64,000 nucleotides of DNA from Asanoa ferruginea (GTDB lineage: Bacteria; Actinomycetota; Actinomycetes; Mycobacteriales; Micromonosporaceae), in the NCBI RefSeq assembly GCF_003387075.1, contig NZ_QUMQ01000001.1:4216001-4280000 (forward strand), read 5' to 3'. This document shows, piece by piece, positions 43,102 to 51,844 of the stretch; position 1 is the first letter of the stretch; each line of letters opens with the position of its first letter. A program made the translations under genes and the position numbers. The notes under the pieces were generated by a model that saw nothing but the letters and a program-made list of their open reading frames with translations, was not told the DNA's origin and did not search any database.

Positions 43102-43982
43102 CCGGCCGGATCGTCGTCGTCGGCGACCTGGTCACCGACGTCGTGGCGGTGCTGAGCGGGCCGCCCGCCCCGGACACCGACACGGCGGCGTCGATCCGCT
43201 TCACGGGCGGCGGCCAGGCGGCGAACACCGCGGCGTGGCTGGCCTGGCACGGCGTGCCGGTGACGTTGCTGGCGTCGGTCGGCGCCGACTCGGCGGGGGC
43301 GGCCCGGGTTTCCGAGTTGCGGGCCGCGGGGGTGGACTGCCCCTTGCCGCCGCGCACTGACGCCCCGACCGGCACGGTGATCGTGCTGGCCGAGGGCGGC
43401 CGCCGGACGATGGTCACCGACCGCGGCGCAAGCCTGCTCCTCGACCCGGACGCGGTGGCGGCCGCCCTGGTCGGCGGCGCGCATCTGCATCTGTCGGGTT
43501 ATCCGCTGCTGGATGCGGCGTCACGGGCGGCCGGCGTGCGGGCGCTGGCGGCGGCTCGCGAGCACGGGCTGACGGTGAGCGTCGACGCGGCGTCCGCGGG
43601 GCCGCTGCGGCAGGTGGGTGGGGCGACTTTCATCTCCTGGGTACGCGGGGTCGATCTGCTCCTGGCCAACGCGGACGAGGCGGCGGTGCTGGCTGGCTCC
43701 GCGGGCAGCGATCCGGCCGACCAGGCGCGGTCATTGGCTGCTTCGCTCGACGCTGCTGTGGTGGTCAAGCTCGGCGCAGCCGGTGCGATCTGGGCGGATC
43801 GCGACGGGGTCTGCACGGTGCCGGCTCCGGCCGCTACCGTCGTCGACCCGACCGGCGCTGGGGATGCTTTCGCGGCGGGCCTGCTGGCCACCCGCCTGGC
43901 CGGCGGCGACCCGCGTGCCTGCCTGACGGCGGCCGCGGCCGCTGGCGCCCTGGCGGTCGCACGGATCGGCGCCCGCCCTTAG
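43098..43982 (+). CDS. psuK: PfkB-family kinase, probable pseudouridine kinase
   Basis: This 294-residue PfkB/ribokinase-fold protein has [18 protein letters not shown] (substrate-side glycines), [14 protein letters not shown] and the PfkB catalytic signature [12 protein letters not shown] with its Asp base. It phosphorylates a nucleoside or sugar. Coupling to psuG by a 4-nt overlap makes pseudouridine the likely substrate, giving pseudouridine 5-phosphate for PsuG. The fold is certain and the substrate inferred. Confidence 0.88.
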   Translation: MTGRIVVVGDLVTDVVAVLSGPPAPDTDTAASIRFTGGGQAANTAAWLAWHGVPVTLLASVGADSAGAARVSELRAAGVDCPLPPRTDAPTGTVIVLAEGGRRTMVTDRGASLLLDPDAVAAALVGGAHLHLSGYPLLDAASRAAGVRALAAAREHGLTVSVDAASAGPLRQVGGATFISWVRGVDLLLANADEAAVLAGSAGSDPADQARSLAASLDAAVVVKLGAAGAIWADRDGVCTVPAPAATVVDPTGAGDAFAAGLLATRLAGGDPRACLTAAAAAGALAVARIGARP

Positions 43983-44028
43983 AGCGTCCAATCGGGATCG
44001 ACTCGGGAGCCAGGAGTTCGTGCGGCCG

Positions 44029-44118
44029 CCTTCGCGACGTCCGACGGCGCGTGACCGCGACCGGCTTCGCGACGTCCGACGGCGCGTGACCGCGACCGGC
44101 TTCGCGACGCCCGGAGGG
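44029..44118. repeat. 35-bp tandem repeat after psuK
   Basis: TTCGCGACGTCCGACGGCGC plus a GTGACCGCGACCGGC tail occurs twice in full and once in part. It forms the left part of the 603-bp gap 43983-44585 between convergent genes, together with the palindromes and the hairpin listed below. There is no supported gene in that gap. Confidence 0.85.
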
Positions 44119-44180
44119 CGTGTGGCCACGTTCACCGCGTAGGCGACGGCCGCCGGTTGTCGGCGCGTGCCTGGTTCGGG

Positions 44181-44230
44181 AGATCTAGGAAAAAAGTGGT
44201 AGCCATAGCTACCGGTTTTTTCCTAGATCT
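44181..44230. repeat. 50-nt palindrome, element A (bidirectional terminator-like)
   Basis: This 50-nt near-perfect inverted repeat runs from AGATCTAGG to CCTAGATCT. Twenty-one of 23 positions pair in Watson-Crick fashion and one more as a wobble, around a CATA loop. Inside it GGTAGC-CATA-GCTACC is followed by a T-run on both strands, giving an intrinsic terminator in each direction. It is much richer in A/T than its surroundings. Confidence 0.85.
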
Positions 44231-44390
44231 CGCGGGGTCGGGCCGCGATCGGCGTGGCGCGCGCGTGTCGCGCGCGGATGGGGCCGCCCGAAGACGCGTG
44301 GGCTGGGTCGCGGTGCCGCGGAGTTGGCGGCGGAACGCCGCGTTCGCCGGAGCCATCTTGTGGCGCGGCCAGCGCGACCCCTGGCTTGGG

Positions 44391-44440
44391 AGATCTAGGT
44401 AAGAAATTGTTGCTGCAGCAGCATTCCTTTTTCTAGATCT
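44391..44440. repeat. 50-nt palindrome, element B, same arms but different core
   Basis: This element has the same length as element A, starts 210 bp further on and has the same AGATCTAGG-type arms. The core is different (TGCTGCAGCA). It folds in the same register with more mismatches. Flanks of about 60-100 bp on both sides also match, so A and B look like diverged duplicates. Confidence 0.8.
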
Positions 44441-44536
44441 CGCTGGGGTCGCGCATGCCCCGGCGTGGCGCGCGCGCCACGCGGCGGCGGGTGGGGTGAG
44501 TCGCGGTGTCGCGGAGGTCGCAGCGGAGCGGTCTCT

Positions 44537-44572
44537 GGCGGGAGCGGCGGTCTGGACCACCGCGGGCCCGAG
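44537..44572 (-). terminator. 3-prime hairpin element, copy 3 (downstream of the NAD(P)-binding gene)
   Basis: The same segment as at 4299 and 9091. On the minus strand GCGGTGGTC pairs with GACCGCCGC (9 bp, one wobble). It begins 13 nt after the stop. A base change in the stem relative to copy 1 (T to C) keeps the pairing. Confidence 0.65.
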
Positions 44573-44585
44573 CCGTCTTGAAGCC

Positions 44586-45236
44586 CTATTTCGCGAGGGC
44601 GGTGATGTCGGGGTTGTCGAGGATGTGTTTCGACGGGCCGGAGCGGGCCACCTGGAGCATCGCGCGGCCGACTTCTTCCGTCGTGACCACCTGGCTCGGG
44701 GCCAGGCGGCGGAAGATCGGGATCAGCCAGCCGCCCGCGGTCAGCATGATGCGGTAGAAGCGGCTTCGGGGGCGGATGCCGTGCAGGGGCTGGATGAAGC
44801 CCGGGCGGAACATGTAGCCCTTGGGGAAGCGTTCGAGCAGCTCGCGTTCCGTGCGGCCCTTGACCTGGGCCCAGCGCTGGCGTGAAGTCTCCGAGGTGCC
44901 GGCGCCCGAGACGTAGATGAACGTCGGGTCGGGAGATTGGGCGGCCAGGGCGTCGGCCACGCCGAGTGTGAGGTCGTGGGTCAGGCGCTCGTAGGTGTCG
45001 GCGCTCATTCCGACCGACGAGACGCCCAGGCAGAAGAAGCAGGCGTCGATGCCGCTGAGGTCGATGTTGCCCAGGTCGAACAGGTCGGTGACGACGATCG
45101 AGCGGAGTTTGTCGTGGTGGTCGCCGAGCGGGGAGCGGCCAAGCGAGACCACTTCGGACACGTCGGGCGCGAGCAGGCACTCGCGGAGCACTCCTTGGCC
45201 GACCATGCCGGTCGTGCCGGTGAGCAGGATGCGCAT
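44586..45236 (-). CDS. NAD(P)-binding, epimerase-like protein
   Basis: This 216-residue short-chain protein has a Rossmann start MRILLTGTTGMVGQGVLRE (GxxGxxG-type) and ends in helical segments. It contains a typical atypical-SDR sequence: LSGIDACFFCLGVSSVGM, TFIYVSGAGTSETSR and WAQVKGRTERELL. It resembles NAD(P)H-binding proteins related to HTATIP2/Mia40-type SDRs. The substrate is unknown. It lies 5 bp after the antitoxin-like gene on the same strand. It is followed by a 3-prime hairpin element. Confidence 0.87.
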   Translation of the reverse strand: MRILLTGTTGMVGQGVLRECLLAPDVSEVVSLGRSPLGDHHDKLRSIVVTDLFDLGNIDLSGIDACFFCLGVSSVGMSADTYERLTHDLTLGVADALAAQSPDPTFIYVSGAGTSETSRQRWAQVKGRTERELLERFPKGYMFRPGFIQPLHGIRPRSRFYRIMLTAGGWLIPIFRRLAPSQVVTTEEVGRAMLQVARSGPSKHILDNPDITALAK

Positions 45237-45241
45237 GGGCT

Positions 45242-45553
45242 TCAGGCCGCGTTGCTGCGTGGCAGGGTGGCCAGGGCCCGGCGCAGGTCGGCCAGGGACA
45301 CCGTCGCCGAGTCGTCGAGGTCGGCCAGGCCGGCCTCGATCCACTGGCGCATCAGGGTGGTGACGCCGATGCCGCGGGCGTCGGCGGCGGCCCGGACGCG
45401 TTCGTAGGTGTGCAGCGGGAGGCGCACCGAGCGGCTGACCATCGGTTGGTCGGTGTCGGGGGTCGGCAGGTCGCCGGGTGTGCCGTCGCTGATCAGGTCG
45501 GCGAACTCGTCGCCGCCTTCGTGGAATCGCTTGAGGGCCTGGTCTCTGTCCAC
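45242..45553 (-). CDS. Ribbon-helix-helix-like antitoxin
   Basis: This 103-residue protein has a middle segment MVSRSVRLPLHTYERVRAAA followed by GVTTLMRQWIEAGL, a pattern of ribbon-helix-helix (CopG/Arc-type) antitoxins. The N-terminus (DRDQALKRFHEGGDEFADL) resembles BrnA-type leaders. The GTG start at 45553 has GGAGG 8 nt upstream and lies 2 bp after the stop of the toxin-like gene, so the two are one transcription unit. Upstream order toxin then antitoxin fits BrnT/BrnA-like modules. Confidence 0.75.
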   Translation of the reverse strand: MDRDQALKRFHEGGDEFADLISDGTPGDLPTPDTDQPMVSRSVRLPLHTYERVRAAADARGIGVTTLMRQWIEAGLADLDDSATVSLADLRRALATLPRSNAA

Positions 45554-45555
45554 GG

Positions 45556-45885
45556 TCAACGCCTCCAACCACCGAGCACTTCGTCGTAACGCTTGCTCTC
45601 GCTGTCGCTCATCTCGCGCGCCGAGAGGATGTCGAAGTCGTGGTCGTCGTGGACCGGCTCGGCTAGCAGGACCACGAGCCGCCGGCCGCGTCGGCTGGCG
45701 GCGTAGACCACGGTGAGCTCGCCGAGGTGCCGGATGACCCGCCGGGAGCCGTGTAGGGCCTCCCAGACCTCGCCGGGCGTCACGTCGTAGACCGCGAGGT
45801 TGCTCAACGCGTCGTCGGTGAAGCTGTACCGGCGGCCCACGGCTGAAAAGTACCACGGATGTAACACGGACCGCGCGGGCGTCAT
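45556..45885 (-). CDS. BrnT/RelE-superfamily-like toxin candidate
   Basis: This 109-residue protein contains RYSFTDDALSNLAVYDVTPG, then VWEALHGSRRVIRHLGELTV, then VLLAEPVHDDHDFDILSAREM. This strand-helix pattern is seen in BrnT-like and DUF4258-like toxins. It sits 2 bp upstream of the RHH antitoxin-like gene. The start is uncertain: ATG 45885 is used, but GTG 45867 or GTG 45840 would fit as well. Function as a ribonuclease toxin is inferred from the module, not from conserved catalytic residues. Confidence 0.65.
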   Translation of the reverse strand: MTPARSVLHPWYFSAVGRRYSFTDDALSNLAVYDVTPGEVWEALHGSRRVIRHLGELTVVYAASRRGRRLVVLLAEPVHDDHDFDILSAREMSDSESKRYDEVLGGWRR

Positions 45886-45913
45886 TGCCACGGGCAGGTG
45901 ATTGGATGGAGTG

Positions 45914-46276
45914 GTGAAGCGTTCGGCCGGTCGACCTGTTCTGATCACCGATGCCGCCGCCAGCCAGGATGACCAGCTGCGGCGCCGGACGCACCGCTAC
46001 GTGCTGATGATGCTCATCCGTGCGGTGTGCGTGATCATCTTCGCCGTGCTCATCTCGACCCGGCCGCCGTTGCTCTGGGTCTGGCTGGTGCTGACCGGCG
46101 CGGGCGCCGTGGTGATCCCGTGGTTGGCCGTGATCCTGGCCAACGACCGGCCGCCGAAGGAAAAGTATCGGCATCTGCACAAGGGCGAGCGGAGCGCACC
46201 GGCGACGCCGGTGCTGCCTACTCAACCGATGCCGGACGATCCCGCGCCGCACAAGACGATCGACGCGGAACCGTAA
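45914..46276 (+). CDS. DUF3099 membrane protein
   Basis: This 120-residue protein has the DUF3099 pattern: an N-terminal PVLITDAAASQDDQLRRR, then two adjacent helices (VLMMLIRAVCVIIFAVLIS and LLWVWLVLTGAGAVVIPWL) and a polar tail with NDRPPKEK. It occurs near sigA/sigB in actinobacteria (Rv2709-like, as I recall). Function is unknown. GTG 45914 is used; TTG 45902 and GTG 45911 are in frame. It ends 9 bp before the end of the convergent sigA. Confidence 0.85.
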   Translation: MKRSAGRPVLITDAAASQDDQLRRRTHRYVLMMLIRAVCVIIFAVLISTRPPLLWVWLVLTGAGAVVIPWLAVILANDRPPKEKYRHLHKGERSAPATPVLPTQPMPDDPAPHKTIDAEP

Positions 46277-46285
46277 CCTAGCGGC

Positions 46286-47857
46286 TTAATCCAGGTAGTC
46301 GCGCAGCACCTGGGACCGTGACGGGTGGCGCAGCTTCGACATCGTCTTCGACTCGATCTGGCGGATCCGCTCGCGCGTCACGCCGTAGACCTGGCCGATC
46401 TCGTCGAGCGTGCGCGGCTGGCCGTCAGTGAGACCGAATCGCAACCTGACGACGCCCGCCTCGCGCTCGGACAGCGTCTGGAGCACCTGCTGGAGCTGGT
46501 CCTGGAGCAGCGAGAACGAGACCGCGTCGACGGCCACGACCGCCTCGGAGTCTTCGATGAAGTCGCCGAGCTGGCTGTCGCCCTCGTCGCCGATGGTCTG
46601 GTCGAGCGAGATCGGCTCACGCGCGTATTGCTGGATCTCGAGGACCTTTTCCGGCGTGATGTCCATTTCCTTGGCGAGCTCTTCGGGCGTGGGCTCGCGG
46701 CCCAGGTCCTGGAGCAGCTCGCGCTGGATGCGGCCGAGCTTGTTGATCACTTCGACCATGTGGACGGGGATGCGGATGGTGCGGGCCTGGTCGGCCATGG
46801 CCCGGGTGATCGCCTGCCGGATCCACCACGTGGCGTAGGTGGAGAACTTGTAGCCCTTGGTGTAGTCGAACTTCTCGACCGCGCGGATCAGGCCCAGGTT
46901 GCCTTCCTGGATCAGGTCGAGGAAGGCCATGCCGCGGCCGGTGTAGCGCTTGGCCAGCGAGACGACCAGCCGCAGGTTGGCCTCCAGCAGGTGGTTCTTG
47001 GCGCGCTCGCCGTCGCGGGAGATCCAGCCCAGGTCGCGGGTCATCTGCGTGGGCAGCTTCTCCTCGCCCTCGTCGGCGGCGCGGAGCCGCTCGGAGGCGT
47101 AGAGGCCGGCCTCGATCCGCTTGGCGAGCTCGACCTCCTGCTCGGCGTTGAGCAGCGGGACCTTGCCGATCTGCTTGAGGTAGGCCCGGACGGAGTCGGC
47201 GGAAGCGGTGAGCTCCGCATCGCGACGGGCCTGCTTGAGCGCCTCGGACTCTTCGTCGTCCCACTCGAAGTCGTTGTCGGTGGCGGTCGAGGCGGCGTCG
47301 CTCGCCGCTGCCTGGACCAGCTCGGCCGGCTCCTCGACGACGACATCCTCGATCTCGGCGGCCAGCGCCTCGGGGTCGATGTCTTCCGGGCCTTCGCCGC
47401 CCTCGGTGGCGCCCTTGGGGTCTTCCTCGCCCGGCTTGCCGGTGGCCTTGGTCGCCTTGGCCGGCGCGGCCTTGGCCCGGGTGGTCTTGGCCGCGGCGGC
47501 GGCCTTGGCCGGTGCGGTGCCGTTGGCCGCTTCTTCGCCGCCCGGGGTCTGCTTGGGCGGCGCGGCCTTCTTCGCGGGGGCGGCCTTCGCCGTGGTCGCC
47601 CGCGAGGCCGGCGTTGCCGACCGGGCAGCGGCGACGCGGGGGCGCTTGGTGCTCGCCGACCCGTCGACAACGACCGTTATGCCGGCATCGACGATCGCGC
47701 GGATGATCTTTTTGGCCTGGGCCGGGGTCACATCGGCCGACTCGACCGTGCGCTGGACCTCCGCCGACGTGATGTGGCCGCCGCCGCGCTGGGCGTGGGC
47801 GATCAAGATGTCGGTGATCGAGCGGACGTCTGCGCCGGTTTGGCGTGGCTCTGTCAC
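46286..47857 (-). CDS. sigA: Principal sigma factor SigA (HrdB type)
   Basis: This is the housekeeping sigma factor of 523 residues. The N-terminal 200 residues hold a short conserved start ([20 protein letters not shown]), then a long Lys/Ala/Pro-rich disordered stretch and an acidic segment, typical of HrdB. Regions 1.2 ([14 protein letters not shown]), 2 ([36 protein letters not shown]), 3 and 4.2 ([20 protein letters not shown]) are complete. GTG 47857 has GGAAGG 6 nt upstream. On the minus strand TACAAT at about 47994-47999 is a possible -10 box. It is convergent with DUF3099 and divergent from suhB. Confidence 0.97.
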   Translation of the reverse strand: MTEPRQTGADVRSITDILIAHAQRGGGHITSAEVQRTVESADVTPAQAKKIIRAIVDAGITVVVDGSASTKRPRVAAARSATPASRATTAKAAPAKKAAPPKQTPGGEEAANGTAPAKAAAAAKTTRAKAAPAKATKATGKPGEEDPKGATEGGEGPEDIDPEALAAEIEDVVVEEPAELVQAAASDAASTATDNDFEWDDEESEALKQARRDAELTASADSVRAYLKQIGKVPLLNAEQEVELAKRIEAGLYASERLRAADEGEEKLPTQMTRDLGWISRDGERAKNHLLEANLRLVVSLAKRYTGRGMAFLDLIQEGNLGLIRAVEKFDYTKGYKFSTYATWWIRQAITRAMADQARTIRIPVHMVEVINKLGRIQRELLQDLGREPTPEELAKEMDITPEKVLEIQQYAREPISLDQTIGDEGDSQLGDFIEDSEAVVAVDAVSFSLLQDQLQQVLQTLSEREAGVVRLRFGLTDGQPRTLDEIGQVYGVTRERIRQIESKTMSKLRHPSRSQVLRDYLD

Positions 47858-48124
47858 GAATGACCTTCCGGTGGCGAGCGAGCGGGCACAGCCGGTCGAA
47901 ACCAGCGATGCGGTGGGCCAGGTTCAAAGGTAGTGGGCCCCCGAGCCACGAACCGGCCTGCGCGGGAAGTTCGTGACAGGTGAGCAGGCGTGAATTGTAA
48001 CGCCGTCGGTGGAGAAACATCGCACGGCGCACGACCGCAGAGCGGCCCGGCCGCGGATTGCGGCTGCCGGAGGAAAGCAAACGATGGACTTTGACAGAAT
48101 CGTAACCGGACCAAAGGGGGAGCG

Positions 48125-48955
48125 ATGACCGACACGACGCCCGCTCTGCCAACCGAAATTCAGGTGGCGGAGCTTCTGGCGATCGCGGTGACCGTCGCAC
48201 GCGAGGCGGCGGACACCGCGCGCAGCATGCGCGCCGAGGGCGTTTCCGGCGTCACGACGAAGTCGACGGACACCGATGTCGTCACGGCGGCAGACCGGGC
48301 GGTCGAGCGCCAGGTGATCGCCGCGCTCGGCGCGAAGCGGCCGGACGACACCGTGCTCGGCGAGGAATACGGCGGCAGCGGTGGCGAGGATGCCGCGGTG
48401 CGCTGGGTCGTCGACCCCATCGACGGGACGGTCAACTACCTTTACGGACTCCCGCAGTACGCCGTGTCGCTGGCCGCTGAGGTCAATGGGGTGGCCGTGG
48501 CCGCCGTGGTGCGCAACGCGGCGACGGGCGAGGAGTGGACCGCCACCCGGGGCGGCGGCGCCTACCGGGGCGGGCGGCGGCTGAGCGCGTCCGTGCAGAC
48601 CGATCTCGCGCAGGCGCTGGTGGCGACCGGGTTCGGCTACGACGCGAAGCGACGGGCCCATCAGGCCGAGGTGCTGACCCGGGTGATCACCCGGGTGCGC
48701 GACATCCGCCGGTTCGGCGCCGCCTCGCTCGACCTGTGCCTGGCGGCCGAGGGCGGGGTGGACGCCTACTACGAGAAGGGGCTCAACCCCTGGGACCACG
48801 CCGCCGGTGGGCTGATCGCGACCGAGGCCGGGCTGGTCGTCGGCGGCCTGGACGGGCGGCCGGCCGGTCCGGACATGTTGGTCGCGGCACCGCCTGCGAT
48901 CTTCGGCCCGCTGACCGAGCTGCTGGCCGAGCTCGACGCCGCCGGCGGGCCGTAA
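48125..48955 (+). CDS. suhB: Inositol-phosphate phosphatase (SuhB/IMPase family)
   Basis: This Mg-dependent phosphatase of 276 residues hydrolyses inositol-1-phosphate-type substrates. It contains TAADRAVERQVI, GEEYGGS (metal-binding Glu), WVVDPIDGTVNYLYGLP (the DPIDGT metal motif) and the C-terminal WDHAAGGLI. In mycobacteria the gene in this slot is suhB (Rv2701c as I recall), linked to inositol and phosphatidylinositol supply. A strong AAAGGGGGAG precedes the ATG. It is divergent from sigA. Confidence 0.93.
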   Translation: MTDTTPALPTEIQVAELLAIAVTVAREAADTARSMRAEGVSGVTTKSTDTDVVTAADRAVERQVIAALGAKRPDDTVLGEEYGGSGGEDAAVRWVVDPIDGTVNYLYGLPQYAVSLAAEVNGVAVAAVVRNAATGEEWTATRGGGAYRGGRRLSASVQTDLAQALVATGFGYDAKRRAHQAEVLTRVITRVRDIRRFGAASLDLCLAAEGGVDAYYEKGLNPWDHAAGGLIATEAGLVVGGLDGRPAGPDMLVAAPPAIFGPLTELLAELDAAGGP

Positions 48956-48976
48956 GCCGGCTGAGCCGGCCGGCCT

Positions 48977-49100
48977 CGAGCCTGCTGGGCCGGCGGCGAG
49001 CCTGCTGGGCCGGCGGCGAGCTTGCGGGGCCGGCGGCGAGCCTGCTGGGCCGGCGGCGAGCCTGCTGGGCCGGCGGCGAGCCTGCGGGGCCGGCGGCCCG
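48977..49100. repeat. 20-bp tandem repeat between suhB and cei
   Basis: The unit GAGCCTGCTGGGCCGGCGGC (with a TTGCGGGG variant) occurs about six times. It fills most of the 200-bp gap between convergent genes. Each unit is partly self-complementary (GCCGGC). Confidence 0.9.
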
Positions 49101-49155
49101 ACGGGGCCGCCGGGCATTCCGGCCGGGCCGGCTCGGCCGGCCCGAAGACGCCGGG

Positions 49156-49686
49156 CTAGGGCGCCGGGCAGCTCTGGGCGGGTAGCTTCGGCTCGCCCGC
49201 CGCGGCCAGCTCCACCAGTGACTGGTTGACCTCGGTCGAGGTGGCGAGCTGCTTGAACTGGTCGCCGATCAGCACATCGACCACGTCGTCGGTGCGGGCG
49301 GGGTCGTATTCCGGGTCGGCCTCGTCGAGGAAGTAGGCCCGGATCACGTGTGCGCTGCTGACCGCCTTGGGGCCGAAGCGCAGCTTGGCAACGCCGTCGA
49401 CCGCGGTCTTCGAGTTGCCCTTCTTCAGCACCTGGAACTTGCGGTTGGCGAAGTCGCTGCCGACGCTGTCGGCGAGCCGGGGCGTGTCGGTCGCGTTGTA
49501 GACATTGATCTTGATGTCTTCGGCCTTTTTAAGTGTCAGATCGACGACCGGCCAACCCGCTGGGCACTGGGCCGCGAGGGTGCGACCCTTCTGTGAATCG
49601 TCGACCAGCGCGTAGACGACGAAGGCGACGGCCAGCACCGCGAGCGCGCTAACGACAACGAGTGCTCGCACTCGGGCAAAGGTCAT
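49156..49686 (-). CDS. cei: Cell-envelope integrity protein Cei (LytR_C domain)
   Basis: This 176-residue membrane-anchored protein has an N-terminal helix near 8-30 (LVVVSALAVLAVAFVVYALV), then an extracytoplasmic LytR C-terminal-type domain (about 55-160, IKINVYNATDTPRLADSVGS, FQVLKKGNS, VLIGDQFKQL). Two cysteines (AAQCPAGWP and AQSCPAP) may form a disulfide. In mycobacteria the protein in this slot (Rv2700) is needed for envelope integrity. ATG 49686 starts the helix; a longer frame is not supported. It is convergent with suhB. Confidence 0.9.
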   Translation of the reverse strand: MTFARVRALVVVSALAVLAVAFVVYALVDDSQKGRTLAAQCPAGWPVVDLTLKKAEDIKINVYNATDTPRLADSVGSDFANRKFQVLKKGNSKTAVDGVAKLRFGPKAVSSAHVIRAYFLDEADPEYDPARTDDVVDVLIGDQFKQLATSTEVNQSLVELAAAGEPKLPAQSCPAP

Positions 49687-50072
49687 TTCCCGCTCCCGTG
49701 CAGGTGACGGTGGAGGTGGACGGTTGGCGTGCCTTTCGGCGTGGCCACGGTCACCCGGTCTGCGACCGAGGTTAACGGTTGTCCGCTCGACGCGCGGAAA
49801 CACCCGCGACATCCCCGGCGCGCCGAACGTGATCCACGGCGTCAGACACCTATCTTCGTGTCGCCTGAGTCACATCGGGAACAACTTGGGCCCAAATCGC
49901 GTCCTAGTGGGCCACGAGGGCGGTATACATGCCTCCCGCAGGGGCAGGTAAGGTACCGCGCTCGCGGGCGCCCGCCGTGCCCGCGCCCGAAGTTTCGCGG
50001 CCGACCGGGAACCGAAACACCGTCGTCTGGCGTTACACCTAGGCGACTTATTGATACGGGAGAGTGAGACCG

Positions 50073-50369
50073 ATGGCCACCGACTACGACGCCCCGCGTC
50101 GCGACGAGGTCGACCTCGGCGAGGACAGCCTGGAAGAGCTCAAGGCCCGGCGAGTCGACGCACAGTCGGGCGCTGTAGACGTCGACGAGGCCGAAGTGGC
50201 CGAGAGCTTCGAGCTGCCGGGCGCCGACCTTGCCGACGAAGAGCTGACGGTCAAGGTGCTGCCGATGCAGCAGGACGAGTTCCGCTGCGCGCGCTGTTTC
50301 CTTGTCCACCACCGCAGCCAACTCGCGTTCGAGCGAAATGGCGACCTGATCTGCCGGGAATGTGCCTGA
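50073..50369 (+). CDS. DUF4193 family protein
   Basis: This 98-residue acidic protein ends in a zinc-ribbon-like pair: EFRCARCFLVHHRSQL and LICRECA. The N-terminal half is very acidic (DEVDLGEDSLEELKARR), as in the DUF4193 family. It is conserved throughout actinobacteria next to cei (Rv2699c as I recall). A role as an RNA-polymerase-associated factor has been suggested only for some relatives, so I leave the function open. GGGAGAG precedes the ATG. Confidence 0.9.
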   Translation: MATDYDAPRRDEVDLGEDSLEELKARRVDAQSGAVDVDEAEVAESFELPGADLADEELTVKVLPMQQDEFRCARCFLVHHRSQLAFERNGDLICRECA

Positions 50370-50487
50370 CCGGCGATCGATGAGCCCAGGGCGGCGGCCC
50401 GACCGGGTCGCCGCCGCCGACTTCGACCTGCGGCCGTGGCCCAGACCTGCTTGACTCGTGAATGACGGCACGAGCTGGAGGGCATAG

Positions 50488-51321
50488 ATGAGCCACGCCG
50501 ACCGGTCCGCGGACGAGCCGGACCCCGCCGGTCCGGAATCGTCCGGGGCCGCGCAGCCCCCCGCCGACCATCCACCGACCAACTCCGAGCTGGGCGACAC
50601 CGTCGCCCGGCTGACCGCTGAAGATCTCGAGCCCGGGCAGCGCAACAGGCTGCTCGGCCGCCTGATCGGCCAGGTCCGCGCCCGCGGGGTGGGCGACCTG
50701 TTCAAGCCCCGCGCCGCTCTCAAGTGGATCGCCGACGCCGTCGGCGACATCGCGCCCTACGTGCCGGTCCGTGACATCGAGACACTCCGCAAGCACCATC
50801 CTGGCCTCGACGACGACCGGCTCGCCGAGCGCCTCGTCCGCAACGCCACCCGGGCCACGGCCGGGGTGGGCGCGGCCGGCGGCGGCATCGCGTCGATCGA
50901 ATGGGCCGCGACGCCCACCCTGCTCACCGCGCCGGTGCTGCTGGCAGCCGAGACGGTCACCGTGGTGGCCATCGAGATCAAGCTGATCGGCGAGCTGCAC
51001 GAGGTGTTCGGCCAGCCGGTGCCGGGCGTTGGTGCACAACGCGCCATCCCGCTGGTGATGGCCTGGTCGCAGCAGCGCGGGGTCAACCCGATGGTGCCCG
51101 GCGTGGGCATCGGCGCCGTGCTCAGCACCGCCGCCCGCAGGGAGATGCGCGACCGCCTGCTGCGCCGGGTCGGTCGCAACCTGACCACCCTGGGCCCGTT
51201 CCTGACGGGCGCGGCGGTGGCCAGCTATCTCAACCGGCGGGCGACCAAGTCGCTGGGCGACCAGGTGATCGACGACCTCCGCAAGCGTCAGCGGAAGATC
51301 ATCGAGGGCGAGTCCCGCTGA
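50488..51321 (+). CDS. Conserved hypothetical protein with helical hydrophobic segments
   Basis: This 277-residue protein has a disordered, acidic N-terminus (1-45). It then has helical segments with AAGGGIASIEWAATPTLLTA, PVLLAAETVTVVAIEIKLI and LTTLGPFLTGAAVASYLNRR. The pattern suggests a peripheral or membrane-inserted EcsC-like protein, but I cannot name the family. It sits between DUF4193 and DUF3093 in the conserved block. Its 3-prime end overlaps the convergent DUF3093 gene by 23 nt. Confidence 0.8.
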   Translation: MSHADRSADEPDPAGPESSGAAQPPADHPPTNSELGDTVARLTAEDLEPGQRNRLLGRLIGQVRARGVGDLFKPRAALKWIADAVGDIAPYVPVRDIETLRKHHPGLDDDRLAERLVRNATRATAGVGAAGGGIASIEWAATPTLLTAPVLLAAETVTVVAIEIKLIGELHEVFGQPVPGVGAQRAIPLVMAWSQQRGVNPMVPGVGIGAVLSTAARREMRDRLLRRVGRNLTTLGPFLTGAAVASYLNRRATKSLGDQVIDDLRKRQRKIIEGESR

Positions 51322-51754
51322 TCGCCGCGGCCAGCCGCACCGGGTCGTGCGAGCTGATCACCCAATAGGGGGTCGGGTCGGCCGGATCGTCGATGACCAC
51401 CTGCACCGCGCCGCCCACCCAGGGCCGCTGCACCACGAACGCCAGCTCATGACTGCCGACGCCGAGCAGCTCGCGCTTGCCGGCGGCGTCCAGCGGCACG
51501 GCGTCCGTGACGAACTCCAGCGGGATGTGCGCGTCGTCGACGCGCAGCTCGCCGCCGTCGACCGCGACCCGGATCCGGCCGGCCTTCCAGAGGCCGACCA
51601 GGGCGAGCGGGATCAGCACCACGAACGGGAGCCAGGCCCGGACGCCGCCGGCGCCCATCCACAGCTCGATCGCGAGCAACGTCGCGACGGCCAACCCGCA
51701 CAGCCACAGCCACCAGGGAAGCCGTAACCGCTCGGCGTAGTCATCGGTAGCCAC
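51299..51754 (-). CDS. DUF3093 membrane protein
   Basis: This 151-residue protein has two N-terminal transmembrane helices (about 12-31 and 36-57: LPWWLWLCGLAVATLLAIEL, LPFVVLIPLALVGLW) and a cytoplasmic beta-rich C-terminal domain (DGGELRVDDAHIPLEFV, PYWVISSHDPVRLA). This matches DUF3093, found opposite dut in many actinobacteria (Rv2698-like). Function is unknown. The start is GTG 51754. It is divergent from dut (90-bp gap) and overlaps the end of the convergent gene by 23 nt. Confidence 0.9.
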   Translation of the reverse strand: MATDDYAERLRLPWWLWLCGLAVATLLAIELWMGAGGVRAWLPFVVLIPLALVGLWKAGRIRVAVDGGELRVDDAHIPLEFVTDAVPLDAAGKRELLGVGSHELAFVVQRPWVGGAVQVVIDDPADPTPYWVISSHDPVRLAAAISGTRPR

Positions 51755-51844
51755 GATGTCCGAGGGTACGGCGCGCCGTACCCTCGGCACCCGGCAGGAT
51801 AGGAGGGACCGCGCCCGCGCGGACCCAGACAGAAAGCTGACACC

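Noticed and set aside
44132-44560. 142-codon minus frame through both 50-nt palindromes, with similar peptides from each copy
   Set aside because: The similarity reflects duplicated DNA elements 210 bp apart (a multiple of three). The frame lacks codon bias and overlaps the hairpin element.
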